Below are positions 14,101 through 26,480 of a stretch of 64,000 nucleotides of DNA, in pieces. The stretch spans positions 1,160,501-1,224,500 of the forward strand of contig CM032809.1 of the NCBI GenBank assembly GCA_019155185.1, read 5' to 3'. Source of the DNA: Beaufortia kweichowensis (lineage: Eukaryota; Chordata; Actinopteri; Cypriniformes; Gastromyzontidae). The notes under the pieces are model-generated. The model was not told the origin of the DNA, ran no database searches, and saw only the letters and a list, made by a program, of their open reading frames with translations. Position 1 is the stretch's first letter. Each line of letters starts with the position of its first letter. A program made the position numbers and the translations under genes.

Positions 14101-14163
14101 CGGAGCCGAGCCTGCCGCGCCCACCGCCGGCGAGCCCTGAGGAATCCCCGCGCTCTCCGACAT
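8188..14163 (-). CDS. kat2b: Lysine acetyltransferase 2B (PCAF), 18 exons
   Basis: Histone acetyltransferase and coactivator of SAGA/ATAC-type complexes. Exons 5' to 3': 13963-14163, 12974-13112, 12747-12892, 12335-12421, 11825-12006, 11540-11731, 11363-11460, 11114-11227, 10809-10951, 10112-10320, 9779-9905, 9559-9669, 9300-9443, 9103-9217, 8899-8929, 8733-8799, 8550-8634, 8188-8381; 794 aa (human 832, with a longer low-complexity N-terminus). An in-frame TAA seven codons upstream fixes the start. Order: Ala/Gly/Pro-rich N-terminus, SARIAVKKAQLR, Pro-rich loop, PCAF homology domain (about 90-340), GNAT acetyltransferase (about 465-615; catalytic Glu533 in GFTEIVFCAV, acetyl-CoA loop QVKGYGTHL), C-terminal bromodomain (about 690-785; NCREYNPPESEYYKCAN). 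The ending IKEAGLIDK and the N-terminus favour KAT2B over KAT2A. Intact, no missing key residue. Confidence 0.96.
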
Positions 14164-14300
14164 GTCGGAGGTCGAGTCTAATTATGCGCTCCGACTCGAA
14201 TCCTCGAAGTATTCGCGCTCTCTAGCCCTCAACAGCGGGATCAGACATGGCGTTCATCCCTGCTTTTTATTTGACATTGTAAATCCGCCTTGTCTCCGCT
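13963..14300 (-). promoter_or_regulatory. CpG-rich kat2b promoter/first exon
   Basis: The first coding exon and roughly 140 bp upstream are clearly richer in G+C and CpG than the flanking AT-rich DNA, as expected for a housekeeping-type vertebrate promoter. The transcription start is not determined. Confidence 0.55.
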
Positions 14301-16412
14301 AGGGGAGGCACATATGAATATCCCGTTATGATTCGGATCGAGGTACAAATATGCCATAATTCTGGGCGAGTCTTTCAAGGTCAAATCGGTTCAAAGGGGG
14401 GTAAATTACATTTGTGCCATGCATATTAAATGCTCAACTCGACCTTTTTTCTTAACAGCTTAAATCTTAAATAAATACTCATAACATCTTCTCTTTAGTA
14501 AATAGACACATGCCTAAAAACTGCAGAATCTCTCTCTTTAAATGTTAGATAAAGTTGGCCTATGCATGATTTTTTTCTTAATACACCTTTGTACAACAAC
14601 GGATATTAAGTTGATCTTAATAGTTATGGCAAATCAGCATAATGAAAAATAAATAAAATTTGAGCAATCATAAAATATATGAGGAAAACAAGCATTTCTA
14701 CTATCAACCACTAAATAAAAACAACATCTTTCCTTTGTGAGAAAACAAACGAGTCAAAGTACAATTTACTTAAGTATAATTAAACATAAACAAAGACACA
14801 TCTTTAACTTGCATTGTGATAAGACTAGAAGTTAATTTGGCCATCTGAACACAAAATATTATCAATACCATTTATAAGAAATTTATTTGATACATTAACA
14901 GTAATATTTAGGTAAATGCATTTTTAAATTTCAAATGGGAATGCTTTAAAAAAAGACAAAAAGGTTGAATGTAGCAGCGAATTTATGTGGTACCAGTATC
15001 CTAAAAAGTAGAAGACTGAGAGAATGTTAAAAGTGGGTGGGTGTGTTGTTCGATACTGGAAAAGCAGAGGAAGAACCATTATAATCTTTTGATGTGTACA
15101 CGGTTAGCTCTAACAGTGACAAAAACATTGTGAACGTTTTTGCTTTCTCATGGAATTACAATACAGACCACTAAAGAAAAGCAAGATTTTTTTGTTAATA
15201 ACACTACATACATTTTTTAAAGACCACCATTGATTATAATTTAACCATTTTGTGAAAAAAGAAACATAACTCCAAACCCCTATCAAAGCAATTCCTGGTT
15301 ACTGTACAGTTTTTAATGATTATCTAAATCCCTATCAAGCATTAGTCCTGCAACAGTAAATGGAAAAGACGAATACATTGCAACACCCTATTTACAGTAA
15401 ATTATTTATATATATTTATATCACTCTGGCTGTACTTGCAAGAGATAATATCAAGACCAAAAATTAGTGCAAGACATGGAGTAAGAAACAAACTGGAGAA
15501 GAAAATGGTGAATGTATCTGGTCTGGTGCATGTTTGTGAAGGGGAACTTACTGTGTATGTTTTCTAAAAAAAATGAACAAAAAAGTCCTTATATGGCATA
15601 TATATATGCAAGTGCAGCCACACACTTACAGTTGGTGCCATAATGCTTTAAAAACAAGTAGGCTTGCTAACTGGCGAGAGAATAACATGGGGGAAGGATC
15701 TTTGAAATCTCTATGTGAGGAGTTAAGAAGAAGGTGGGCTTGTTGTTGGCAGCACAGCCTCAGGAAGTGGGCAGTCTGCCACTTAACACAGCCACTGGGA
15801 CATCCAGAATCAGGACGGGCCAAAAAAAGGGAAAACAAGACGTGGAGCGTCTTGGGGTGGAGCAAGGGGCAAGGCTAATATGATCTATCCATAATGTGTG
15901 CCACTGAATAAAGTTAAAACTTTGATTGACCTTTTGTAGTGATAACATGCATCCGTTATTCTGTAAAGTTCATTTCTATAAAACAAAATCATAAAAAACA
16001 AAAACTGAGAAAAAGAACCGATGAAGACTGTCTGAGATATAAGACTGCAGAGTTCTGAAATTGTGACAGGGTAGGTGAAGAAGCCTTTCAGCGGCCCCAC
16101 CCTGTTTGTCCAGGTCAAGCGAATGGCATTTGCTAATTTTTTTCTGATGGATACCTATCTGACAGCGTATATTACAGATTGGAGACAAGGCTTATAAATA
16201 CAGTAAGAGGCCTGGGTCTTTACAGAAAGAACAACTAAACAAAAACACCGCAGATACATGGGCGGGGCAGAGCTTTTGTTACAGCATAAGAGAGTTGTGG
16301 AAATGGGGAAAGCAGAGGCATTTCATTAGTTAGTCAAACCCAAGTTGAAGGGCGGGACCTTGCGTTAGTCGTTGCAGTAACAAGAGTTTGGTGGTTGAGG
16401 GAAGGTTTTGCA
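14301..16412. other. kat2b upstream DNA and rab5a 3' UTR region
   Basis: Between kat2b and the rab5a stop codon; both genes run on the minus strand, so most of this is likely the long 3' UTR of rab5a. The open frames at 15573-15878 (plus) and 15626-15865 (minus) are mutually overlapping, lack any known domain, and are better explained as UTR sequence. In human a phosphatase-like gene (PP2D1) lies between RAB5A and KAT2B; no trace was recognised here. Confidence 0.5.
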
Positions 16413-17465
16413 TTAGTTGCTGCAGCAGGGAGCTTTAGTGGGTTGGGCTGTCTCTGTGAGGTCCACGCCCCTACTCCGCCCACTGTTGGCTCCGGCAGCT
16501 TGCGGCTCACTCTTAGGCAACTTTTTCGCTGGGGAGAAACAAAGCAAAAAATGAATACTACTAAAAAAAACATAAATTTAATATGTATTTAGTATTGAAG
16601 TGCTACACTGAGGCTTTTGTTGGACCTTACCAATGGCCATAAAGATCTCATTCACGTTCATAGAAGTCTTTGCTGATGTCTCCATGAACAGCAAACTGTT
16701 GTCATCTGCATATGACTGAGCATCCTACAGAAATAAAACAACACAGATGAGGAAGGCAGCCAGGGGCAAATTGTCTGAGTCTTCATAACATCACATATAC
16801 CTGGAAGTCCACAGCTCTCTTGTTGGCAAGATCAGCCTTGTTTCCAGACAGCGCAATAACAATGTTTGGACTGGCCTGCCTCTGAAGCTCCTTAACCCAG
16901 TTCTTTGCTCTTGCAAACGACTCCTGTGGGGTAAAGAAAGACACAAAAGCAGATATTACAACTTTAACATGACACAGTTGCTTTAAATTCTCTTAGAGAG
17001 ATAATAATACATTAAAACACTCTGCATACTAGCTTATTTAGCTGAATTATCAGTAATATCCCTCACCTCATTGGTGATGTCATAAACTACAATGGCAGCC
17101 TGAGCACCTCTGTAGTACATGGGGGCCAAACTGTGGTAGCGCTCCTGTCCAGCTGTGTCCCAAATCTCAAACTTTACCGTTGTGTCATCCAAGCACACTG
17201 TCTGTGTTAGGAAGGCCGCTGGAACCATAAGAAGTCTAAGAACGTGTACATGTACATATAGTTAAACACAGTTTTATGGACACTTTTTAAACTGCTTACC
17301 TCCTATTGTGCTCTCCTGAAACTCGTGAAACTGCCCCTTGACAAAGCGCAGAACAAGACTGGACTTTCCCACAGCGGACTCTCCTAGCAAGACCAGTTTA
17401 AACTGGCAGATCTTATTGCCCGCGTTGGACCCGTTGGGGCGTGTTGCTCCTCCCCTATTGGCCAT
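16413..17465 (-). CDS. rab5a: Rab5A small GTPase, 5 coding exons
   Basis: Early-endosome GTPase that controls endocytic vesicle fusion through effectors such as EEA1 and Rabaptin-5. Exons: 17300-17465, 17067-17218, 16801-16923, 16631-16724, 16413-16528; 216 aa (human 215). The start MANRGGATRPNG lies 12 nt after an in-frame TGA. Visible motifs: P-loop GESAVGKS (28-35), switch I around QESTIGAAF, switch II WDTAGQE with Gln80, NKAD and ETSAK guanine-specificity motifs, and the C-terminal CCSN double-cysteine prenylation signal. All elements are intact. A probable non-coding first exon lies near 19391, and the acceptor for the coding exon is just upstream of the ATG (about 17490). Teleosts have two rab5a copies; the sequence looks like the aa copy, but that is not proven. 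Confidence 0.96.
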
Positions 17466-19390
17466 GACAGTTGTCAATCACCCCCGTCTCCTTTAGGTGG
17501 TCACACACACACCGAAAGCTGTTCCAGTACTGGCTGCGCAGCACAAAACGTAACATGTGACCAAAAAAAGAGAAATGAAAAAATAGCACTTTCATGTTGA
17601 TTATAGACACAGAGACCCAGTTCATCTCTTTCTGTTCTTTTTTCTCTATTCATAGCTCTCTAACGGGGAATCATTCATGTGGGCTCTACGACAAAGATAA
17701 CAAATAGTAACTAAAATGCTATTTTTGGTTTTTATAGGTCAAGTAAATTTATAAACACTTTGCATAAGAAATGACTGAAAGCTGAGTATGTGACACTATG
17801 ACAGCTACTCATAATGGACTCAAGCCTAAATGTTGATGTTAACATACCAATTATAACGTATTACAACATGAAACTGATTGTTATGTACTTAAAAATTGAA
17901 GACACCCATTTTATTTAACGTAATCTAACATCGCTGAAATCCTAGGAGAAAAATGATGTCTGTAGCCATGGAAACTCCTTTCGGCACAGAATGTCCTGAG
18001 TAAGCAGTCAAAACAAGCATGCTCATTTAGCCTGACTAATAGCAAACTGCAACAGTTCATCAAGAAATGCCACAAAAATCCAGAAAAGAAAATGTGTCAC
18101 ATGCCTATTAAACACCTCAGGTTTCCGAATGACTAAACGGATATAGTATAGAAGACTGGATGTATAACCAACTTAGGCGATGGCCATAAAAATGATGGAA
18201 TTTTATGACACTTGCTATTGCAGCATTGACCTCAGGGTTTAAAATAGCAGGCAAAACACTTTTCCTGTCAGTGGAGCACCATTACTGCTGTTGTGAAATA
18301 AGAGAACACAAAAACAGACCCCTAACGCTTGTGTGGCTGGCAAAATAACTGTGGTGGTGTGGTGGTGTGGTGTTGCATCATCAAAAGCTCATCTTCCTTC
18401 AACAGAAACTACAAACTGCAGATTTAACAGACACACAGATTTAATAAAGCAACAATCAGATCTTCATCTGCATATCAGGAGAAATTAAAAACATGTTTAA
18501 AACAGGCCTGTCTGTCCTGTCATTGTATTCATCCAGCTGGCAGGCTACCAATTATAAAACCAGTTAGCAATCATATTTAGTCTTCACCTTCCCAAATTAC
18601 AAGGCGTTGACATTAATATGATATTTTAAATCATTAAGATTCTAAACTATTAAACTATTAAGATTCCAAAGCACAACACTAAAATCACAGCTTATAATGT
18701 CACATTGCCTCTTGTTGATGGCGGTCAAAAGCCTGTCCAATTTTAATGACAAGCCTGAATGTAAAACACAAAACAAACCTGTGATTTTTATGTTGAAGGT
18801 TAACACACTCTCCTTCTGTCCATGAATCATCAACCCAAAATAAGCATGTATTACCAACAACAGAGCATTACATAAGCCAAAAACTTAACACCTAAACTTT
18901 CTTTCACCCAACTTTAACAAATCCTTTATTTTCCAACACACCCTTGAGCGTCAAGCTAAGAAACAGGCTTGTCATCGCAAAGACAACCCATGTTATATCA
19001 GATGCCAATAGCCTCTTAAACAACGACAGTGACGATCTGTAAACTATCCTAAAAATAAGATATCACCAGTATTAAAAAGTAAGATCAAATCCCTGTTTAT
19101 AATTTCACTTTCAGTCTTATCTTACTGCATACAACTGCATTCCGACATAACCTGCAACTAAACATACCACGACAGGGCAACTATAAAGTCATACATCTAA
19201 AAAACCAGATCATTTGTAAACATACGTTAGAGTGAAGAAATCATATTTAGTAAATCTTGTGAGTAGAATTAGCACAAGGGGCCTGTGACATTTTTGACGA
19301 AATATAGCAAGCTAAAGTGGCTAACTAGCTTGAGGGATACGCCAAAGCAGAAAACGAGACATTTAACGGACGTATTCGGTCTCTTTTTAC
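17466..19390 (-). other. rab5a 5' UTR intron
   Basis: AT-rich stretch between the first coding exon and the presumed non-coding exon. It contains a short GGTGT-type imperfect repeat near 18352-18374. No other gene or recognised element was found. Confidence 0.5.
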
Positions 19391-19660
19391 CTGAATGCCA
19401 GCCGATATGTCGCGTAAACCGATTTCCAACGAAGGGGTGCTAAAATTTAAGAGAGGTTCTCCTTATTATTGGGGTCGGTTAATGGGAATTTTACCAACCC
19501 CGATCAAGTCTCCTCCTTTTTTTTCTCGCAACTTCCCCTTTAGAACCAAAACACAAACAAGCGTTTCCGCCCCTCCTGCCACGTCGGATGACATTTCCGC
19601 CCCGCAATTACGCATTTCCTTCGTGTCACGGATAAGGGTATTTTTCGTCACTGACCTGTA
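19391..19660 (-). promoter_or_regulatory. Probable rab5a non-coding exon 1 and promoter
   Basis: On the minus strand a CAG|GTAAAAAG donor follows position 19391, in a patch richer in CpG (19380-19640) than anything within several kilobases. The rab5a coding start needs a 5' exon because an acceptor-like CTAAAG sits just upstream of its ATG. The exon 5' limit and the transcription start are unknown. The two open frames here (19395-19661 and 19466-19651) are overlapping antisense shadows. Confidence 0.5.
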
Positions 19661-22600
19661 GAAAAAACATTTTATTTGAATTTAGTTTTTTATTAGTTAT
19701 ATATTTATTTAATAAATTGTTATTTTTTTTGGTTTTGATATCTAAGTGATTATGGTCTTATTATTGTTTATAATGCGACTGGCAATAAACAAAAAGACGT
19801 TTAATATCATCCTTCTAGTTTTCATTTTGCTTGGCACTGTTTACCATTACAGTTTATTAAATTCATTCATTTACAGTATTAAATATTTTATTATAGACTT
19901 TAATGTGAGCTTATGTCAATTGTTTTTTGCCTTTATGTGTTAGATCTGAAAAGATCACAGATTTACATTAAATCTGAAATTCAATTTACAATCTAGACTA
20001 GCACAACAAAAAGCTGTTTGTAGCCAATGTGTGAAAAAATGATCTTTTCCTGACATGTAGTTCCTAAATCTATTACCAGAGGGCGCAAGAACCATGTGTT
20101 TTGAAGAGATGAGTTACCAATATCATAATTTTAGCTGTAAATTTTCAGATGTCCCACCCTTTTTACCTGTTTTTATAAACTCTTTTGAAAATAAATAACC
20201 TGTTTACTATATACTTTACTGTAGTAAACAAAGTGTTTTGGTGTTAGCTGTAGAAAAAACATAGTAATCACAAATGTATAGTTAAACTGAATGGTTATAC
20301 TACACTTTTACTTGAAACTTTTATAATTCAAATTTCACTAAAATATTTTCCTATAGAAACTGCTATTCTTGATCCCTAGAAATGCTAAATTGTTTTTAGG
20401 AGCCTAAATTGCCATTCATGCCCAACCTCTAAGTGATATTTCTGTCTTTCTTATTTATTATGTGGCTTCTTTATGCACTCTTAAACAGAGACATAACCTA
20501 AACAAAATATCTCCTGGACCAAAAAGATCACTGATATTTTACTCTAATTGCTGGAATAATTTCAGATATGTGTTTATTAAAGGCTTCAGGCCTTAGAGAG
20601 TAAACTATAATTGCTCTTTAAAATAAACTGCTGCACACAAACATGACCCCTGAAAGAGTATGCAATATATAATAGTCTTGGAATGGCACTGTGTTGCTTA
20701 AGCTAAAAATGAAGATGAATTGGACTACAGCCAAATTGGTTCCATGTGTCAAGCAGTGAACAGTTCCCAATGGATCATAGGAAGCACTGGTGTCATATAA
20801 AGCAGGTGCTGAATGATCTAAAAGCTTCTGTTGCTGTAACTGAAGCAATTTGTCCAATTATTAATCAATAAGTCAACCCTAAAAATGCTGAATTTGCAGT
20901 TTCAGGGTTTCATGATAAAGCTTCATTCCAACCAGACCTTTTTTTGTAAATTAGCGGGTGGGGTTTTGTCTTTGTTCATTTTGTCATCTTGCACTGCACT
21001 AAAACATTTTATATTTATGCAAATATGTGTATAGAGGTGGTGTGGAATTATTATTCCTTTTATTCAAACAGCTTGTGATTTATTTTACTGGAATATGTAC
21101 ATGATTTCAATGAAAACAATGAAAACACCCACACCACTACACTTACAGTGTATAAATGTCGAATTTGCAGTAGTTTATCAAAGACATGATCTATTTCTCA
21201 GCTGTTATATTTTCTTTCTTGGAAAAAGTCAATGTTCCAAACCGGCCAACTACCTTTATGACCTACGGTGTCATGATTACATGGGATTGCTATTGTAATT
21301 GTGGTCCCTGTAGGGCTCAATGACACTTTAATCGGTCTCAACAGAATGTAGACCTAAGATTCATTTAGATCAGTGGTGGAAAGGCACAGGCTCTCTTCTT
21401 GGGGGACCCTAGTTTGGGATACATTTTAAACCACCAATAAAGAAAAAATCTTTTGTATTTTATAGTGTGGAGGCTATTATCTGTGTAAAAGATTCTTTGC
21501 ATTAAGTAAAAAATTCCTTGTATTTTGCACTTAAACTCCTTCCCCACTTAGTCTCTTTGTCAATGGGACCAAAAACTGTTAAATCACATAATATGCACAT
21601 GATCAGACTATACAGTTGTAACCATTTTATCCAAGTATTCTTAATTTTTTAAGTAGTGTAATACATTTTAAACAAATTGTGATTCTTTGTGGTTGTTTGT
21701 ATTAGTAGTGTCATTTATAATAATCATAATAAACAAGACTTTTCCTTGTTAAGATTTTAAACATAATATAATACATTCTGATAACAGTTCATACATATTA
21801 AAAGGATGATCCATATTAAAACCACTTCAAATATGTTTTGTAAGAGAACTACTGCTTCCATAATCTCAGCTTTCATGACTCAGTGATTACATGCTTTTTC
21901 TTTTATAAGTATTGTATGCTGTTTTGTACTGTTCTAGACAATTTTGTTTGTAACAGCGTGTATAAAAATAGAAATTAAAATAGGAGTTTATGAGTGAGGA
22001 TCTGTGGATATGATGGGTTTCATCATGATTCATGGTGTTATATATTCATGTATTATTCTGACAGGCCGTTCGTAAGACCTGTGTAAAACATGAAGCACAT
22101 TAACCTATTAAAATTCAGAGAATTACATGCCTGAAACCAAATAAATGAAAGACATGGTCACGTCGGTCATTCTCGCTATCTCACCTCATCCTCTCTTTTC
22201 TCTTTCATTCGCATGCAGAATCAGTTTTGCTGAAGAGCAGTTTTTCTTATTTTGCTTTGGTGAATAGAGCAAAGCATCACATACTAACCAGAGCCAACTT
22301 TAAAGAAACCATGACATGCTAGAAATACAGTGCTGACATATTTCTGATGTGTCATATACAGGACATATTCAAAGTCTTGTTACTTTTTAAAAAAACATTT
22401 TACTTTAGCTTTATCTATACTAGGAAAGAAATGTTCTGGAGAGCATTTCACAGAATAAAAATCTGTGTGGTACAGAATGATTTCAATCAAAGTCTCAATT
22501 CTTGATAATAGAGAAATTAATTATTAAGGATACTTGACAGTTTTAAAAGCACTAAATGCAAATAAATCAGAGTCAATCTGAAAATGTTTTCAGCTGGCTC

Positions 22601-23075
22601 AGAATCAGGTTCCTTATCATAGCCTCTCTCTCTCTTATCTGAAGCCTCACATCACTGTACAGCTCTCTAAATGGGTCTGTCGACTGCACCTGAAAGCTCT
22701 TGTTGATTCTTTACTGCTGGTTTTCTATTATGTGTGCACACACATCTCGTTCAACACAACAGAACCTCATGTAGAAAACAAACTCTGTAATGAAGTGCTG
22801 ATTATCTTTCAGTCCAGATCATTTGGATCCTTGGTGTTTACCTGTGTTGTTGTGAATATGTCTCCAGATCTCTCCATGTACAGTATGTAGGTCACAGTCA
22901 TGTGGCTACTGCCCAACGTCACATTCTGCTTCCATGATGCTGATGTTTAGACTGGAAAATAAAATGAGAAATTGAAGGACATTCTGATTGGTGGAAATGA
23001 CATGTTTCTGGAAGGTATGGATTCTGTGTTTTCTCCAAACCCAGCACTGTTCCTAGCACTAATGCTCTAACACTT

Positions 23076-23316
23076 AAAGGGATAGTTTACCCAAAAATGA
23101 AAATTCTTTCATCACTTATTCACCTTTATGTCATTCCAAACCTGTATGACTTATTACATCTGCAGAACACAAAAGAAGATATTTTGATGAATGTTGGTAA
23201 CCAAACAATTGACTTCAACTGTATGGACACGAAACCACTGAGACACTTGTGTTCCACATACGAAAGAAAATGAGGGTGAATAAACAATTTTTTATTTTTA
23301 GGTGAACTATCCTTCA
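23076..23316. mobile_element. Cyprinid MITE-like element, copy 1
   Basis: About 240 bp with terminal inverted repeats: left end AAAGGGATAGTTTACCCA, right end GGTGAACTATCCTT. The interior resembles the abundant cyprinid non-autonomous DNA element (tracts such as TCATTCCAAACCTGTATGAC and ACAAAAGAAGATATTTTGA). It has no coding capacity. Confidence 0.8.
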
Positions 23317-23699
23317 AAACCACATATCAAAAGATTAAAACATGACTAAGTGCAACTATTCAGGGGAAATTTTACCTTGTTTGGTTTGATTTTTTTAAAT
23401 AATTTGGTGTATAGAAAAACCAACCAATATTCCCTGAGATTCATTAGTACTATTTGTGACTATTTGTACAAACTAAGCAGAGCTCATGCTGTAGTTTTGT
23501 GTTCTTGTAAATCTTCCTGCATCTGAAATGATTTTGGTGTTTTGTTAATGAGTCGATTTTGTTATTCAGCACTCCCATTTACTGAAACAGACCGTCTCTG
23601 CCTCTTCCATTTAACCTTCTGTACAAACGTTTGTAATGTCTGATATCTCCACTAAGCAGGAGAATGCCTCTTTATACACAACTTCTTCATTTTCATGTG

Positions 23700-24030
23700 C
23701 TTTTAAAAAGCTTTTCATATCATTCACACAGCGAGTGGCTCGCTTCTGCCCACATGAAACTTGAAAAGGAACAGAATGACAGAAGACAGCCTCGTGTTCT
23801 GCACCGCGAGCAAAAAAACGCACCCGAAATGCTCTTCAGTAAAGCTGGCGACAGCGGCTCTGGTGATGCTGGAGCCAATTTAACTCTCCCGCTGAAGCCC
23901 TTGAGCTCAAGGGAAGGATGAAGGGGTGATTGACGACCGAAGCACAGAGCTCGCGCCGCTTTAACAATTGCACGAGACGCTCACGAAGCAATTTCTGCAC
24001 TGCCAGAGTCCATACGAGCTGAGTTTATCA
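23700..24030. other. Unassigned GC/CpG-richer island
   Basis: A roughly 300-bp island with many CpGs lying alone in AT-rich DNA. An 85-codon plus-strand frame (23664-23921) and an antisense frame overlap it, but neither shows a family or splice structure. It could be a promoter of a non-coding RNA, an enhancer, or a relic exon. Confidence 0.35.
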
Positions 24031-26417
24031 AAACGTCTGGATGTGCAAGTGCTGCGTGGAGATGAAATAGCTTGTTATCAAAGGTTACTGTTCGTCAGAT
24101 GATCAAAAACAAAAAGCTGTGTAGTGGTGTTATTATAGTTTACTAAAAGTAAAACATTCTCAAAACATGTTAATTGAAATTCTGTTAATTCCAATAAAAT
24201 ATAAGCTTATATATTATTTGAAAAACTTAAACTTAACGAAAATGTAAAATGTTGCCATAGCAATAAACTAAAGTACATTTACGTTGAGGCAAATTATCAA
24301 CTGGAAATAAATAAAAAGTAAACAAAAATGAAACGAAATAAAAATGAAATAAAACCTTAGCAGTATTAAAAATAAATAAATACATTAAAAAAATGACAAA
24401 ACCACACAACAAATTTGGAAAACTGAATAAAAATTAACATGAAAAACAAAACTATAAAACTAAAAGCTAATTCAAAATATTTAAAAACTTTACATACAAT
24501 ACATATATTAAAACAACAATACATATATTAAAATAAAACTATATTAATATGTACTTTTATGTAATATATTAACTATATTAACTCTGCTCTTTTATATTTT
24601 AAAATGTTTAATCAGAATTTCTTTTACTTAAATGCACTTTTATCTCTTTGAATTCTCTTTAAACAACATTTTTTAAGCTTACTAATACACTTGTTTGTTA
24701 CTAATGCAAAATCTATTTTCACACATTACTTTAATAATGTGTTATTTATGATGGGTCTTGGACATGGTTACAACACAAAAACCAGCAAAAATAAAGTACA
24801 ATGACACGGTTAAAAGTTTCAAAATAAACTTTATTTTATAAACAGTTGAATCTATATGTCGGTTATAGCACAGGACCATATAAGATCTATATGTATTCCA
24901 AATGTTCATTGTGACTTTATTGGCAATATGGGCCAATGCAATTAATCTCTCTCTATATCAAGGATTGGATCAGGTGAACCATCAGCGGGTGGATTAACTC
25001 AGCTTCATCTCTGAACAATGAGACCCAGCTCTCTATCTGACAGCTCCACAGTAACACGGGGGGTTAACGCAGTCGTAGAGCCACGGGAGAATCACTTGTG
25101 CTGAAGGCAATTGATCTTCTCCTGCATAACAGATTCCAGTTGCTCTCTCTTCTGACGTGTGTGCAGGAGCTCTCCACAGAGACACATTTTCACAGTCATT
25201 CATCACCACCTGCACTTTTAATGCTTACATGGAAACACATGCAAACATTACAGTGTACGCTCATGCACACAAACACACTCATTCATAAATATAAATATAG
25301 TACAGCCCAGAGTTTAAAGCTGCTGTAAGTCGTCTCTTTGGAATGAGTCCTGGTCTGATAGATATCTGCCAAAAATGAGAATTTCTCAGCCATACTATTA
25401 AAAATCAGCAAAATATAAATCTTAAATATGAATTTGGCTAATATTTTATCATCTTCAAAGTATTTTATTAACCAGTTTAAGGGGCTAACATGGGATGTTC
25501 TGAAAACTTAGTTTTTTAGTTCAAATATTTCAAAAACATTAATGTTTAATACTGTATATATTTTTGTTTGGTATTGAGCAAAATAAATATGTTGGTACAT
25601 TTATTATTCTTTCCACATACATAATTCTAAACATTCAGACATATGCATTCAGATGAAAAGGTTTTTTAAGATCATAAAATCTGTACTCACTATTATGTAC
25701 TCACTATTATGAATCTTGCAACCTGTCTTAAATGTTTTTAAACTTGGCATTGTGAGTTCAGTCACAAGGCAGCAAGAACAAAGATCTTCAAGAATCTCAA
25801 CTTGTGTTCCTCCTACAAAGCTATCGCATGGCATTAGACGACTTGGAATAGAACACAGAAAGTTTTGACCTTGTTTTGAATGCTTGAATGAGCAAATCTC
25901 TGCTCCGCTGAAATGGCTCTGTGCAAACAAACAACACAGTTTTTGTCTCTGTGCATTTTTTCATTTGAATGGACGAGCTGTATTGTATACATTAATAGAT
26001 GGCTGAAGTGATGAATAGCCTCTGTATTTGGGTCAGGGCTATCAGAAAATAGTGAATAGTTAACATTGTTCACATCAGAACGCACAAACAGAAATCAGAG
26101 GCTTGTAGATGAACACTATGGAGCCAATCAAAAATTGGTCTAGTCTGTGTATCGCTTGTATCCTGTTCTCTTATCTAACTATAAATATCTTTCTGGCTTA
26201 GCTTTTTCGTTTATTTTCGCTGCTCTCTCTGCACCGTCACCACCACACACACACTTCTTCTCCCCCATATCTACAGTAATAGTCATCCTGCCCAATGTTT
26301 TTGTCTGTGGTTCAGGTACAGACTGTGAGTAGGATAATGACTGCACAAAATGTGAAGTGTCACAGGAAAATGAATTTGTGTTTTACAGTATAATTAAAAA
26401 TGGATGAAGCATGAAAG

Positions 26418-26480
26418 TTAAAGGGACTGTTCCCAAACAAAAATGAAAATATTGTTATTGTTTACACACCCTCATCATTG
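26418..26480. mobile_element. MITE-like fragment
   Basis: One terminus of the same element family (TTAAAGGGACTGTTCCCA followed by ACACACCCTCATC), diverged and without a recognisable opposite end. Confidence 0.45.

Noticed and set aside
13932..14225. 97-codon plus-strand frame opposite kat2b exon 1
   Set aside because: Antisense shadow of a GC-rich coding exon; the minus-strand protein is clearly KAT2B.
15573..15948. 101-codon plus-strand frame and minus-strand counterparts between kat2b and rab5a
   Set aside because: Antisense to the likely rab5a 3' UTR, no family signature, unsupported codon pattern.
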